In this document: positions 44,182 to 52,384 of the stretch, one piece after another
How positions within the stretch are numbered: position 1 is the first letter of the stretch
Layout: each line of letters opens with the position of its first letter
From: SHZI01 sp041396045
GTDB lineage: Bacteria; Pseudomonadota; Gammaproteobacteria; Steroidobacterales; GCA-2729495
Assembly: GCA_041396045.1 (NCBI GenBank)
Contig: JAWKZI010000014.1
Location: forward strand, 1 to 64,000
Length of the DNA: 64,000 nt
Reading direction: 5' to 3'
Translations under genes and position numbers: made by a program
Notes under the pieces: model-generated
Told to the model about the DNA's origin: nothing
Database searches by the model: none
What the model saw: only the letters and a program-made list of their open reading frames with translations

Positions 44182-45447
44182 ATGTTTGAACTCATGGATG
44201 CGAATAATCAGAACGCGGTGATCAAGGTGCTTGGCGTGGGCGGAGGCGGCGGTAATGCCGTTCGGCACATGGTGACCACCGGGATCGACGGGGTGGATTT
44301 CATCTGCTGCAACACCGATTCGCAGGCGCTGCGGACTTCCAATGTTCGTACTGCTTTGCAGATCGGCTGCAACATCACGAAGGGGCTGGGTGCCGGTGCG
44401 AATCCGGATGTTGGCCGGCAGGCCGCCATGGAAGATCGCGACCGGATCATCGAGGTAATCGAAGGTGCCGATATGCTGTTCATCACCGCAGGACTGGGCG
44501 GTGGTACCGGAACCGGTGCGGCGCCGGTCGTGGCCCAGGTGGCTCGCGAGCTGGGCATTCTGACGGTGGCGGTGGTGACCAAACCGTTTGCGATGGAAGG
44601 CAAGAAGCGCCTCGGGATCGCCGAACAGGGCATTGCTGAACTCGGCAAGTATGTGGACTCGCTGATTACGATTCCGAACGAGAAACTGCTGTCGGTGCTG
44701 GGTCCGGAAACAACCTTGCTGGATGCCTTCAAGGCCGCCAATGAGGTGCTGCAGGGTGCGGTCCAGGGTATTGCCGAGCTGATTACGCGGCCAGGTCTGA
44801 TCAACGTCGACTTCGCAGACGTCCGTACCGTGATGTCCGAAATGGGCATGGCGATGATGGGCTCGGGATCGGCCAAGGGTGAGGACCGGGCACGGGAAGC
44901 AGCCGAGGCGGCGATCTCCAGCCCGTTGCTGGAAGACGTAAATCTCTCCGGTGCGCGCGGCATCCTCGTCAATGTAACTGCAGGCGAAGATCTGGGTATC
45001 GGCGAGTTCCGCCAGGTTGGCGAAACCGTGAAGCAGTGCGCGTCGGACGACGCTACGGTAGTTATTGGCACGGTCATCGATCCTGAAATGGGCGACTCAA
45101 TACGGGTGACCGTCGTTGCCACAGGTCTGGGCCAGCCAGTTGCCCGGCAGCAGCCACATATGCGCGTGGTTGCCCCGGCGATCAGTCAGGCAAACAGCAG
45201 CAGTCAGCCAGGTCAGGGTCAAGCGGCGGCCGAGCGGTCGGGCCTGCAACGTCGCGGTGCCGCTGCGGCAGCCGCAGCCAATAATGGTGGCCAGTCCGCA
45301 GCCCAGGCTGGCGACGGTGGTAGTTATGGCGCCTATGACCAGCCCACGTTCATGCGTCAGCGGGCCGTTGGCGACCAACTGACCGACAGCGAGGGATCCT
45401 TCGATCTGCTGGACGTGCCGGCATTCCTGCGCCGCCAGGCCGATTGA
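44182..45447 (+). CDS. ftsZ: Cell division protein FtsZ
   Basis: Tubulin-like GTPase that forms the Z ring. 421 residues. GVGGGGGNAVRHM at the N-terminus, GTP-binding GGGTGTGAAPVVAQVA near residue 107, NVDFADVRTVM (T7-loop region), a Gln/Ala-rich linker of about 70 residues and the conserved C-terminal peptide LLDVPAFLRRQAD that binds FtsA and ZipA. Separated from ftsA by 27 bases carrying GGAGA/GGAA, the first non-overlapping junction after rsmH. Confidence 0.98.
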   Translation: MFELMDANNQNAVIKVLGVGGGGGNAVRHMVTTGIDGVDFICCNTDSQALRTSNVRTALQIGCNITKGLGAGANPDVGRQAAMEDRDRIIEVIEGADMLFITAGLGGGTGTGAAPVVAQVARELGILTVAVVTKPFAMEGKKRLGIAEQGIAELGKYVDSLITIPNEKLLSVLGPETTLLDAFKAANEVLQGAVQGIAELITRPGLINVDFADVRTVMSEMGMAMMGSGSAKGEDRAREAAEAAISSPLLEDVNLSGARGILVNVTAGEDLGIGEFRQVGETVKQCASDDATVVIGTVIDPEMGDSIRVTVVATGLGQPVARQQPHMRVVAPAISQANSSSQPGQGQAAAERSGLQRRGAAAAAAANNGGQSAAQAGDGGSYGAYDQPTFMRQRAVGDQLTDSEGSFDLLDVPAFLRRQAD

Positions 45448-45464
45448 GCCTGGCGCCGCCCGTT

Positions 45465-45514
45465 GGAGCGGCTTCAGGCGCGATCCCGTTCGATCGCGCC
45501 TGTGAAGCCGCTCC
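45465..45514 (+). repeat. Long imperfect inverted repeat after ftsZ, REP-like
   Basis: The left arm (45465-45485) begins GGAGCGGCTTCAGG and the right arm (45492-45514) ends GAAGCCGCTCC. They pair over 21 positions with a two-base bulge and a six-base loop. The core GGAGCGGCTTCA resembles REP elements of pseudomonad and xanthomonad genomes. It may end ftsZ transcripts or protect their 3' ends. Confidence 0.65.
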
Positions 45515-45585
45515 GGCGGACGAGGTGTGTCTGCCGGGGGGAAGCAGTTCAATTTCCGCCCCCGGTGTGAGCTGACCCCGGCTAT

Positions 45586-45597
45586 CCTTATATAAGG
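45586..45597. repeat. Perfect 12-base palindrome
   Basis: CCTTATATAAGG, an AT-centred dyad in GC-rich surroundings 289 bases before lpxC. It could be a dimeric regulator site; no family is assigned. Confidence 0.4.
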
Positions 45598-45877
45598 TCC
45601 CCTGATAGCGGGCAGACCGTTCAATACCTGGACAAGCGGCGTTGCAGAAATTTCCCGGCGTGTGTTAGGGTTTATGCAGGGCAAGCTATGTTGGCACAGT
45701 GCAGCGCGCTTTAACTGCCATGTGTTTTCATTTTCTATTCAGGGACTTGGGCGAATAATCGCTACCTGGCTGTCGCGTGGAAGATCCACGATGGCTGCGC
45801 TTCTGCCGAGTGATGATGCTGTTGTTAGCTGATCACAGACCACCTTTCAGGGACGACTCATACGGGCTGCGGGACGG

Positions 45878-46810
45878 ATGTTGAAACAGCGCACACTCAA
45901 GACTGCCATGCGCGCCTCTGGCGTGGGTCTGCACACTGGTCGCAAGGTGTTCATTACGCTGCGTCCGGCTGCCGAGAATACCGGCATTGTCTTCAGGCGC
46001 GTCGATCTAGATCCACCGGTTGATGTGCGAGCCGACGCCCGACTGGTTGGCGAAACCATGCTGGGCACAACGCTGGTCCAGAGCGACAGCGTTCATGGCG
46101 ACGTCAAGGTAGCTACCGTAGAACATCTGATGGCGGCCTTTTCCGGTCTCGGAATCGATAATGCCTATGTCGATTTGAGTGCCGCCGAAGTTCCGATCAT
46201 GGATGGCAGCGCAGCCCCTTTGTTTTCCTGCTGCAGTCGGCCGGTGTGGCCGAGCGCAGAATTCGCCCAAGAAGTTCGTCCGCATTCGCAAAACAGTCCG
46301 GGTCGAAGACGGCGACAAGTACGCCGAGCTGAAGCCTTATGCGGGCTTCAAGGTGAACTTTGGCATCGACTTCGATCACCCGGTGTTCCGTCGCCACGCG
46401 CAGACGGCCACCGTGGATTTTTCCACCACTGCTTTTCTGAAGGAAATCTCCCGCGCCCGGACTTTCGGCTTCGCGCGAGATATAGAATGCTCCGTGCCCG
46501 TCAGCTAACCCTTGGCGGTAGCATGGACAACGCCGTGGTGCTGGACGATTTCCGCGTACTTAACGAGGACGGCCTGCGATTCGAGGACGAATTCGTCAAG
46601 CACAAGATCCTCGACGCCATTGGCGATGTTTACCTGCTCGGACACAGCCTGATCGGTGAACTGACTGCCTTTAAATCCGGCCACGGCCTCAATAACCTGT
46701 TGCTGCGTACCTTGCTGGCTGATGCCAGTGCCTACGAAATGGTGACCTTCGAGGACCAGCGGCACTCGCCGATTTCCTACCAGGCCCCCGCCACCGCCGG
46801 CGTCCAGTAA
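45878..46810 (+). CDS. lpxC: UDP-3-O-acyl-N-acetylglucosamine deacetylase LpxC, two compensating frameshifts
   Basis: Zinc enzyme committing precursors to lipid A. MLKQRTLKTAMRASGVGLHT is the conserved start. The zinc-ligand motif TVEHLMAAFSGLGIDN lies before the first break near 46220-46250. The middle segment (EDGDKYAELKPYAGFKVNFG, DFDHPVF, TFGFARDIE) is in another frame, which returns to the first near 46490 (GGSMDNAVVLDDFRVLNEDG, then HKILDAIGDVYLLG with the histidine ligand of the family). The overall length of about 310 residues is normal. The shifts cancel, as expected for two opposite indels. Confidence 0.92.
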   Translation: MLKQRTLKTAMRASGVGLHTGRKVFITLRPAAENTGIVFRRVDLDPPVDVRADARLVGETMLGTTLVQSDSVHGDVKVATVEHLMAAFSGLGIDNAYVDLSAAEVPIMDGSAAPLFSCCSRPVWPSAEFAQEVRPHSQNSPGRRRRQVRRAEALCGLQGELWHRLRSPGVPSPRADGHRGFFHHCFSEGNLPRPDFRLRARYRMLRARQLTLGGSMDNAVVLDDFRVLNEDGLRFEDEFVKHKILDAIGDVYLLGHSLIGELTAFKSGHGLNNLLLRTLLADASAYEMVTFEDQRHSPISYQAPATAGVQ

Positions 46811-46824
46811 CGCCGCTATCTGCA

Positions 46825-46843
46825 GGAGCGGCTAAGCCACTCC
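46825..46843 (+). repeat. Short REP-like hairpin after lpxC
   Basis: GGAGCGGCTAAGCCACTCC, with arms GGAGCGGCT and AGCCACTCC. It shares the GGAGCGGCT core with the inverted repeat after ftsZ. Located between the convergent lpxC and dciA genes, where it may act as a bidirectional terminator. Confidence 0.5.
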
Positions 46844-46857
46844 CTCAGACCGAAGCT

Positions 46858-47208
46858 TTACGCTCTGCCGACACGGATTTGCACTCGTGCCGCAGCGGGC
46901 CAGTTCACTCTGCAGCCGGTCAGAATGGCATCTGCTTCGAAGCGTAGCCGCGCAGCCCATTCCGGGCTCAGGGCGGTGACCACCAGTGTGCCGTCCGGGC
47001 GTAGATTGCAGGCGGCAATCGCGCCGGCCAGATCGGTGGAGAGTTGCTGCCGGACGCAATCCGCCACCTCAACCTGACGGCCCGCGGTCCGCGCCAGCTG
47101 GGCGAGGGCGCTGTCGGCGCCCAGCAGTTCGCCCAGACCCTTTAGTGAGCCCTTGTCGGAGGCGACCTGGTTGCCGGTGTCATGCTTTGCTGACGGTCTG
47201 TGATCCAT
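46858..47208 (-). CDS. dciA: DciA-family DUF721 protein (replicative helicase loader/operator)
   Basis: 116 residues of the DUF721 domain: LKGLGELLGADSALAQLART, VEVADCVRQQLSTDLAGAIA and VVTALSPEWAARLRFEADAIL, the last typical of the KH-like fold. DciA is the DnaB-interacting factor in bacteria lacking DnaC, and in pseudomonads it lies between lpxC and secA as here. The start ATG at 47208 is preferred. The open frame extends upstream through a tandem repeat (GPVTGPVTG), which is probably not translated. Confidence 0.85.
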   Translation of the reverse strand: MDHRPSAKHDTGNQVASDKGSLKGLGELLGADSALAQLARTAGRQVEVADCVRQQLSTDLAGAIAACNLRPDGTLVVTALSPEWAARLRFEADAILTGCRVNWPAAARVQIRVGRA

Positions 47209-47266
47209 TTCTTGTGTGCCCGAATAGTGTGCGGCATAGTCTAGTGCCAAGTGTCTTGTCGGTCCT

Positions 47267-47314
47267 CGGCCAGTAACCGGGCCAGTAACCGGGCCAGTAA
47301 CCGGGCCAGTTATC
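47267..47314. repeat. Four 12-base tandem repeats between dciA and M23 peptidase genes
   Basis: Units CGGCCAGTAACC, GGGCCAGTAACC, GGGCCAGTAACC and GGGCCAGTTATC run head to tail, and a further GGGCC follows. They fill the divergent promoter region between dciA (minus) and the peptidase gene (plus). Unit length is a little over one helical turn. Confidence 0.85.
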
Positions 47315-47381
47315 GGGCCTCGACAGGCGCCGCGTCGCCGACCAGACAGCATCGACCATGAAATTCCAGGGATCCTGACGG

Positions 47382-48125
47382 TTGTTCAACCGCTACAACA
47401 TCGGCACCGTGAGCCACTTCCGGCCAAACCTCAATGACCCGGGTTTTAATGGCCACAGCTTTAATTGTCAGGGGCTGCGCAGTCACTATCTTGCCGCTTT
47501 CGTCGGCGCCATGGTGGCGCTGACACTGGGTGGCGCCGGATTCGCCCTGGGATGTGCTTACGGACGGATCGTGCCGCCGACAACGCTGGTTGGGATTGAG
47601 ACCACGCCGGCATATGCACCAGTTTCCGCTGGTACCGCCACGCATGCCGCAATGCCTGCAAGCGATGCGGCATCACCACCTGCCTCACCATCGGGATCCA
47701 CGCCTGAAGGCACATCTGCCGTACAGGCGCTGGCCATGCTGCGACCAGTCAGTGGTGGTTGGGTATCCAGCCGCTATGGCCGTCGCGCCGATCCATTTAC
47801 CGGGCGTCCGGCGGTCCATCGCGGCGTGGACTATGCCGCCGCTGGCCGCACTGCTATCCGGGCCGTGGCCACCGGCGTTGTGACCTGGTCAGGTCCTGAT
47901 GGTGGCTACGGCAACATGATTGAAATAGACCATGGCAATGGCTGGGTCACGCGTTATGGGCATAACGCGCGCAATCTGGTGCTGCGCGGGGACTACGTAA
48001 AGCCCGGCCAGACCATCGCCCTGATGGGCTCGACGGGCCGGGCGACCGGCACCCATCTGCACTTTGAGATTCTGTTCCACGGTCAGCGTCAGAATCCGGC
48101 ACGACTACTGCCCAGTGACGCCTGA
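47382..48125 (+). CDS. M23-family membrane-anchored metallopeptidase
   Basis: 247 residues, apparently starting from TTG at 47382. One N-terminal membrane segment (YLAAFVGAMVALTLGGAGFA), a Ser/Pro/Ala-rich linker, then a LytM/peptidase M23 domain: SRYGRRADPFTGRPAVHRGVD (two halves; H-x3-D zinc ligands), GYGNMIEIDHGNGWVTRYGH and the terminal HLHFEI. All zinc ligands (H, D, H) appear present, so it may cleave peptidoglycan cross-links. The family gene between lpxC/dciA and secA is conserved in several gammaproteobacteria. Confidence 0.92.
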   Translation: MFNRYNIGTVSHFRPNLNDPGFNGHSFNCQGLRSHYLAAFVGAMVALTLGGAGFALGCAYGRIVPPTTLVGIETTPAYAPVSAGTATHAAMPASDAASPPASPSGSTPEGTSAVQALAMLRPVSGGWVSSRYGRRADPFTGRPAVHRGVDYAAAGRTAIRAVATGVVTWSGPDGGYGNMIEIDHGNGWVTRYGHNARNLVLRGDYVKPGQTIALMGSTGRATGTHLHFEILFHGQRQNPARLLPSDA

Positions 48126-48206
48126 TCGCATTGCAGGCCACCGGGCAGGAAAATACCCCTGCTAGAATACGCCGTCGCGGCCGGCCGGCTGCCGAGGACA
48201 CAAACA

Positions 48207-51002
48207 TTGTTGAACTGGATTACCCGGCTCTTTGGGAGCAGCAATCAGCGTTTTTTACGTCGCTACGGACGTATTGTGACCGCTGCCAATCAGCTCGAAG
48301 AAGGCCTGAAAGCGCTTGGCGACGCCGAGCTGCAAGCCAAAACCACTGAGTTCCGCCAGCGTCTGGCCGACGGAGCCACGCTGGATTCCCTGATTCCCGA
48401 GGCCTTCGCGGTGGTCCGCGAAGCGTCGCGGCGAACCCTGGGTCTGCGCCATTTCGACGTGCAGTTGATCGGTGGCATGGCCCTGCACGAAGGCAAAATT
48501 GCCGAAATGCGTACCGGTGAGGGCAAGACCCTGGTCGCGACGCTGCCGGCCTATCTCAATGCACTGCCGGCGCGTGGTGTGCATGTGGTGACGGTCAACG
48601 AATATCTGGCACAACGCGATTCCGAGTGGATGACCCCGGTCTACCGCTTTCTGGGGCTTGAGGTTGCGGTGATCCGCAACGGTCAGACCAGCGACGAGAA
48701 GCGGGTGGCTTATGCAGCCGACATCACCTACGGCACGAACAACGAATTCGGCTTCGACTATCTGCGCGACAACCTGGCATTTCGCCATGAAGACCAGGTG
48801 CAGCGTGAACCGTATTTCGCGATAGTCGATGAAGTCGACTCGATTCTGATTGACGAGGCGCGCACACCGCTGATCATCTCCGGGCCGGCGGAAGACAGCG
48901 CCGAGCTCTACGCGCGCATCAACAAGCTGGTGCCGCACCTGGTACGCCAGGAGCAGGTCGCCACAGACACCGACGATGGCGGTCCCGGTGATTTTGCAGT
49001 CGACGAGAAAGCCCGGCAGGTCTTCCTGACCGAGGATGGACATCAGAAGGTCGAGGAACTGATGCTGAAGGAGGGGCTGCTCGGCGAGGACGACAGCCTG
49101 TACGACGCAGCCAACATCCGTTTGATGCATCACCTCACGGCGGCGCTCCGCGCCCATGCCCTGTTCCGCCGTGACGTGGAATACATAGTCCGTGATGGCG
49201 AGGTGATCATCGTCGATGAATTCACCGGCCGGACGATGCCGGGTAGGCGCTGGTCGGACGGTCTGCATCAGGCCGTGGAAGCCAAGGAGGGGGTCCGCAT
49301 CCGGGAGGAAAACCAGACCGTCGCCTCGATCACCTTCCAGAACTATTTCCGTATCTACGAAAAGCTGTCCGGCATGACCGGCACGGCTGACACCGAGGCT
49401 TTCGAGTTCCAGTCGATCTACGGCCTCGAAGTGGTGGTTATTCCCACCCACCGGCCAATGATTCGCAACGACCAGCCCGATCTGGTCTATCTCGCCCAGA
49501 AGGACAAATACGCGGCAATCATTGAGGACATCAAGGATTGCCAAAAACGCGGACAGCCGGTACTCGTGGGTACCACGTCCATTGAAACTTCGGAGTACCT
49601 CGCGGAGTTGCTTCAAAAGGACGGCGTCAGTCATCAGGTGCTGAACGCCAAACAGCATGAACGCGAAGCCAGTGTAGTCGCCGAAGCCGGTCGGCCCGGT
49701 GCGGTGACTATCGCCACCAACATGGCTGGTCGTGGTACCGACATCGTGCTGGGTGGCAATCTGGAGGCGGAGTTGCTGGAACTCGGGCCGGAGGCCACCG
49801 ACGAACAGCGCGCCGAGGGCCGGCGTGACTGGCAAGAACGTCACGAGCGCGTGCTGGCCGCTGGCGGGTTGCGGATCATCGGCACGGAGCGGCATGAATC
49901 CCGACGTATCGATAACCAGTTGCGCGGCCGCGCAGGTCGCCAGGGTGACCCGGGATCCAGCCGCTTCTATCTGGCCATCGAAGACAACCTGATGCGGATA
50001 TTTGGCGATCCGGAGCGCACCAAGGGCATGTTGCGCGGGGTCGGCATGAAGGAAGGCGAGGCGATCGAGAGCAATCTGCTTAGCCGGCAGATCGAGCGTG
50101 CGCAGCGAAAAGTCGAGGCACACAACTTCGACGCCCGAAAATCACTGCTGGAATATGACGACGTGGCGAACGATCAGCGTCGGGTCATTTACCAGCAGCG
50201 CAATCAGTTGATGCGCGCGGACGATATTTCAGACGCACTGACCGACATCCGCGCCGAGGTGGTGAATACAGTCATCAGCACGTACATGGCACCGGGCAGC
50301 GTCGAGGAACAATGGGATGTTGAAGGTCTGACCGCTGCACTCGACAAGGAATTCGCCCTTAAGCTGGATGTCAAAAAACTGGTGGATGACGAGCCGAACC
50401 TGGACGAGGCTGGCATCCGTGCCCGCATTCTGGAAATGGTGGAGGAAGACTACCGGCAGAAATTCGCGGCAATCGACACGGCTGAATTACGCCAGCTTGA
50501 GAAGCAACTCATGCTGCAGCAGGTGGACCTGCACTGGAAGGAACATCTGGCCGCGATGGATTATCTGCGCCAGGGCATTCATTTGCGTGGTTATGCGCAG
50601 AAGAACCCCAAGCAGGAGTACAAGCGCGAAGCCTTCGAAATGTTTGGCGAAATGCTCGACCAGGTAAAGCACGAAGTAATCACCATCCTGACCCGGGCCC
50701 GGATTCGCACACCCGACGAAATGGCTGCGGAAGACGAACGGCGACGGATGGCCGCGCAACTGCAGTATCGCCACGATGAAGCGCCGTCAGCGATGAATCC
50801 GGCTGCCGCCGATCCTGATGCCGGCGGTGATCCGGGCACTGGTGGTCGTCGGCCCCTGGTCGCCCGGCCTGCACAGGGCCAGCCCGAGGCACCGGCGCCG
50901 GTCACGCCTGTGGTTCGCAGCAGCCCGAAAGTCGGTCGCAACGAACCCTGCCCCTGTGGCTCGGGAAAGAAATACAAGCAGTGTCACGGCCGTCTTGAGT
51001 GA
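48207..51002 (+). CDS. secA: Preprotein translocase ATPase SecA
   Basis: Motor of the SecYEG export channel. 931 residues from a TTG at 48207 (LNWITRLFGSSNQRFLRRYG). Walker A MRTGEGKTLVATLPAYLNA near residues 102-110, DEVD box VDEVDSILIDEARTPLIISG, preprotein-crosslinking domain, ATNMAGRGTDIVLGGN motif, and QLRGRAGRQGDPGSS. The C-terminal zinc finger NEPCPCGSGKKYKQCHG, which binds SecB and lipids, is intact. The upstream region carries no secM-like gene that I can recognise. Confidence 0.98.
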   Translation: MLNWITRLFGSSNQRFLRRYGRIVTAANQLEEGLKALGDAELQAKTTEFRQRLADGATLDSLIPEAFAVVREASRRTLGLRHFDVQLIGGMALHEGKIAEMRTGEGKTLVATLPAYLNALPARGVHVVTVNEYLAQRDSEWMTPVYRFLGLEVAVIRNGQTSDEKRVAYAADITYGTNNEFGFDYLRDNLAFRHEDQVQREPYFAIVDEVDSILIDEARTPLIISGPAEDSAELYARINKLVPHLVRQEQVATDTDDGGPGDFAVDEKARQVFLTEDGHQKVEELMLKEGLLGEDDSLYDAANIRLMHHLTAALRAHALFRRDVEYIVRDGEVIIVDEFTGRTMPGRRWSDGLHQAVEAKEGVRIREENQTVASITFQNYFRIYEKLSGMTGTADTEAFEFQSIYGLEVVVIPTHRPMIRNDQPDLVYLAQKDKYAAIIEDIKDCQKRGQPVLVGTTSIETSEYLAELLQKDGVSHQVLNAKQHEREASVVAEAGRPGAVTIATNMAGRGTDIVLGGNLEAELLELGPEATDEQRAEGRRDWQERHERVLAAGGLRIIGTERHESRRIDNQLRGRAGRQGDPGSSRFYLAIEDNLMRIFGDPERTKGMLRGVGMKEGEAIESNLLSRQIERAQRKVEAHNFDARKSLLEYDDVANDQRRVIYQQRNQLMRADDISDALTDIRAEVVNTVISTYMAPGSVEEQWDVEGLTAALDKEFALKLDVKKLVDDEPNLDEAGIRARILEMVEEDYRQKFAAIDTAELRQLEKQLMLQQVDLHWKEHLAAMDYLRQGIHLRGYAQKNPKQEYKREAFEMFGEMLDQVKHEVITILTRARIRTPDEMAAEDERRRMAAQLQYRHDEAPSAMNPAAADPDAGGDPGTGGRRPLVARPAQGQPEAPAPVTPVVRSSPKVGRNEPCPCGSGKKYKQCHGRLE

Positions 51003-51393
51003 CGTCGCCCTGATCGTCGTCGCCGCCGGAATTCTCAGGGACTCAGGCGGCCGCGTGCTCATCGCCCAACGGCCTGCCCACAGTCACGTCGGTGGCTACT
51101 GGGAATTTTCCGGTGGCAAGTTGCAGGACGGAGAGTCGCCCGAACTTGCTTTGAAGCGCGAGCTCCTAGAAGAACTCGGCATAGTCGTAAAGGGGACGCT
51201 ACCCTTTATGCACTACCGGCACGACTATCCGGAGCGCTCGGTCGAGCTCCACGTGTTTCTGGTAGAGACCTATACGGGCGAGCCCCGCGGCGTCGAAGGC
51301 CAACCATTGCGCTGGATCTCCATCGCGGAGCTCCCGTCTGCCGGCCTGCTGCCAGCCGATCTGCCCATCGCCACTGCTCTCGCACAGTCGTAG
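50995..51393 (+). CDS. mutT: 8-oxo-dGTP diphosphatase MutT
   Basis: Nudix hydrolase that removes oxidised guanine nucleotides. 132 residues from a TTG at 50995 overlapping the secA end by eight bases. The Nudix box is complete: G-x5-E-x7-REL-x-EELG in GGKLQDGESPELALKREL and LEELGI. Upstream SHVGGYWEFSGGKLQDG is typical of MutT. The C-terminal half includes VFLVETYTGEPRGVEGQPLR and ends SLPIATALAQS-like (LPIATALAQS). The secA-mutT pairing is common in gammaproteobacteria. Confidence 0.93.
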   Translation: MSDVALIVVAAGILRDSGGRVLIAQRPAHSHVGGYWEFSGGKLQDGESPELALKRELLEELGIVVKGTLPFMHYRHDYPERSVELHVFLVETYTGEPRGVEGQPLRWISIAELPSAGLLPADLPIATALAQS

Positions 51394-51398
51394 CGGAT

Positions 51399-51425
51399 CC
51401 CGCTCCACTGATCGCGGGTTAGTTT
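51399..51425 (+). terminator. Hairpin terminator candidate after mutT
   Basis: CCCGC at 51399-51403 pairs with GCGGG at 51414-51418, followed by TTAGTTT. The stem is short and the loop long (about ten bases), so strength is doubtful. The location between convergent mutT and zapD fits a terminator. Confidence 0.4.
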
Positions 51426-51440
51426 GTCAGCAGTTGCCGC

Positions 51441-52250
51441 TCAGCAGATCGTCAGTCGAAACCGCACATCGTTTCGCGTCTGTACCGGTCGCTTCTGCGC
51501 GTCCGGCCATTCCATGAAACGGATCGTGAAGCGGTGATGACTACCGCTGATCTGGGGATACAGATTGCTGCCGGCCTGCAGTGATACGCGAAGCAGGCCG
51601 ACGACGCCGTCGCCGATCGTGCCGTGTTGAAAGCTGCCGTGCACGGCGACTTCATCGGAAACCTGCCCACCTTCGCGCAATAACCACAGCAATTCTGCGA
51701 TGCTCTCGCAGAGCGGCCGCAGATTTTTCATCCAGCTTTCAATGTCAGTGACGCGCTGTTCGTAATTGTGGCTTAGCCAGTAGCTGAATTCCGGCAGGTC
51801 GAACTCACAGGTGCCGCCGGGAACCGCGCTACGATGTTTGACTGCTGCCAGAAACTCGCTGTCACGAACGGGTTGCATGAACTGTGGTCCGACCGCAAAC
51901 AGGCGTTGACGCAGTTCCTGCAGATTGTGCAATACCCGCTTGAGGCGTGCTTCGTCCACGCCGGCCACATGCTGGTAACGGTCGTAAACGCCGATCTGCC
52001 GTTCAAGTTCCTTCAGCACATCACCACGAACGTCGCCGCGACCCAGAATCGCGACGATGTCGAGCATGCTGGAAATGGCGCCGCGGCTGCCCCACTCGGA
52101 GTCCTGCTCGACGTGGCAGCACAACTGCTGGTAAAGAAATTCCAGGCGCAGGAAGGTCCGCATCCGTTCGCTCAGTGGCTGCTCGTAGAGCCCGGAGACG
52201 GTGGATGCTGCAGCTTGAGTAAACAAGTCGACCGTTGGAATACTAACCAT
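51441..52250 (-). CDS. zapD: Cell division protein ZapD
   Basis: FtsZ-bundling factor. 269 residues, slightly longer than E. coli ZapD (247). Family features: LYEQPLSERMRTFLRLEFLY at the N-terminus, MLDIVAILGRGDVRGDVLKE, FDLPEFSYWLSHNYEQR, and a C-terminal beta region with YPQISGSHHRFTIRFMEW. Neighbour coaE lies upstream on the same strand, giving the conserved coaE-zapD pair. Convergent with mutT. Confidence 0.95.
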   Translation of the reverse strand: MVSIPTVDLFTQAAASTVSGLYEQPLSERMRTFLRLEFLYQQLCCHVEQDSEWGSRGAISSMLDIVAILGRGDVRGDVLKELERQIGVYDRYQHVAGVDEARLKRVLHNLQELRQRLFAVGPQFMQPVRDSEFLAAVKHRSAVPGGTCEFDLPEFSYWLSHNYEQRVTDIESWMKNLRPLCESIAELLWLLREGGQVSDEVAVHGSFQHGTIGDGVVGLLRVSLQAGSNLYPQISGSHHRFTIRFMEWPDAQKRPVQTRNDVRFRLTIC

Positions 52251-52384
52251 GAATACCCGGTTTCGGGCCAGAGGCGTTACCAGAGGCTTTAATTTCCCCG
52301 GTATTCTGCGCTACCCGCCGTGGGAAGGGCAAATCGCCAGGCAACAAGCTCAACTAAACCGGATTCCTCCATGCCTCCCTGATT

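Larger units (their letters stand above)
45448..45877 (+). other. Intergenic region between ftsZ and lpxC
   Basis: 430 bases with no recognised gene. It starts with a long imperfect inverted repeat (listed separately), then a 12-base perfect palindrome, and a moderately AT-rich stretch 45690-45760. The lpxC promoter should lie in the second half; I see no convincing hexamer pair. Confidence 0.5.

Noticed and set aside
45690..45720. TGGCAC-containing sigma-54 promoter before lpxC
   Set aside because: The required GC is not at the ten-base spacing after GG.
47267..47314. CRISPR array
   Set aside because: Units are contiguous 12-mers without spacers, and there are no cas genes.
47209..47352. 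N-terminal extension of dciA including GPVTGPVTG repeats
   Set aside because: The repeat is a 12-base tandem array in a promoter region. The DUF721 signal starts after the ATG at 47208.
48255..50123. 622-codon minus-strand ORF opposite secA
   Set aside because: An antisense shadow of a GC-rich conserved gene; His/Gln/Val-biased composition and no domain.
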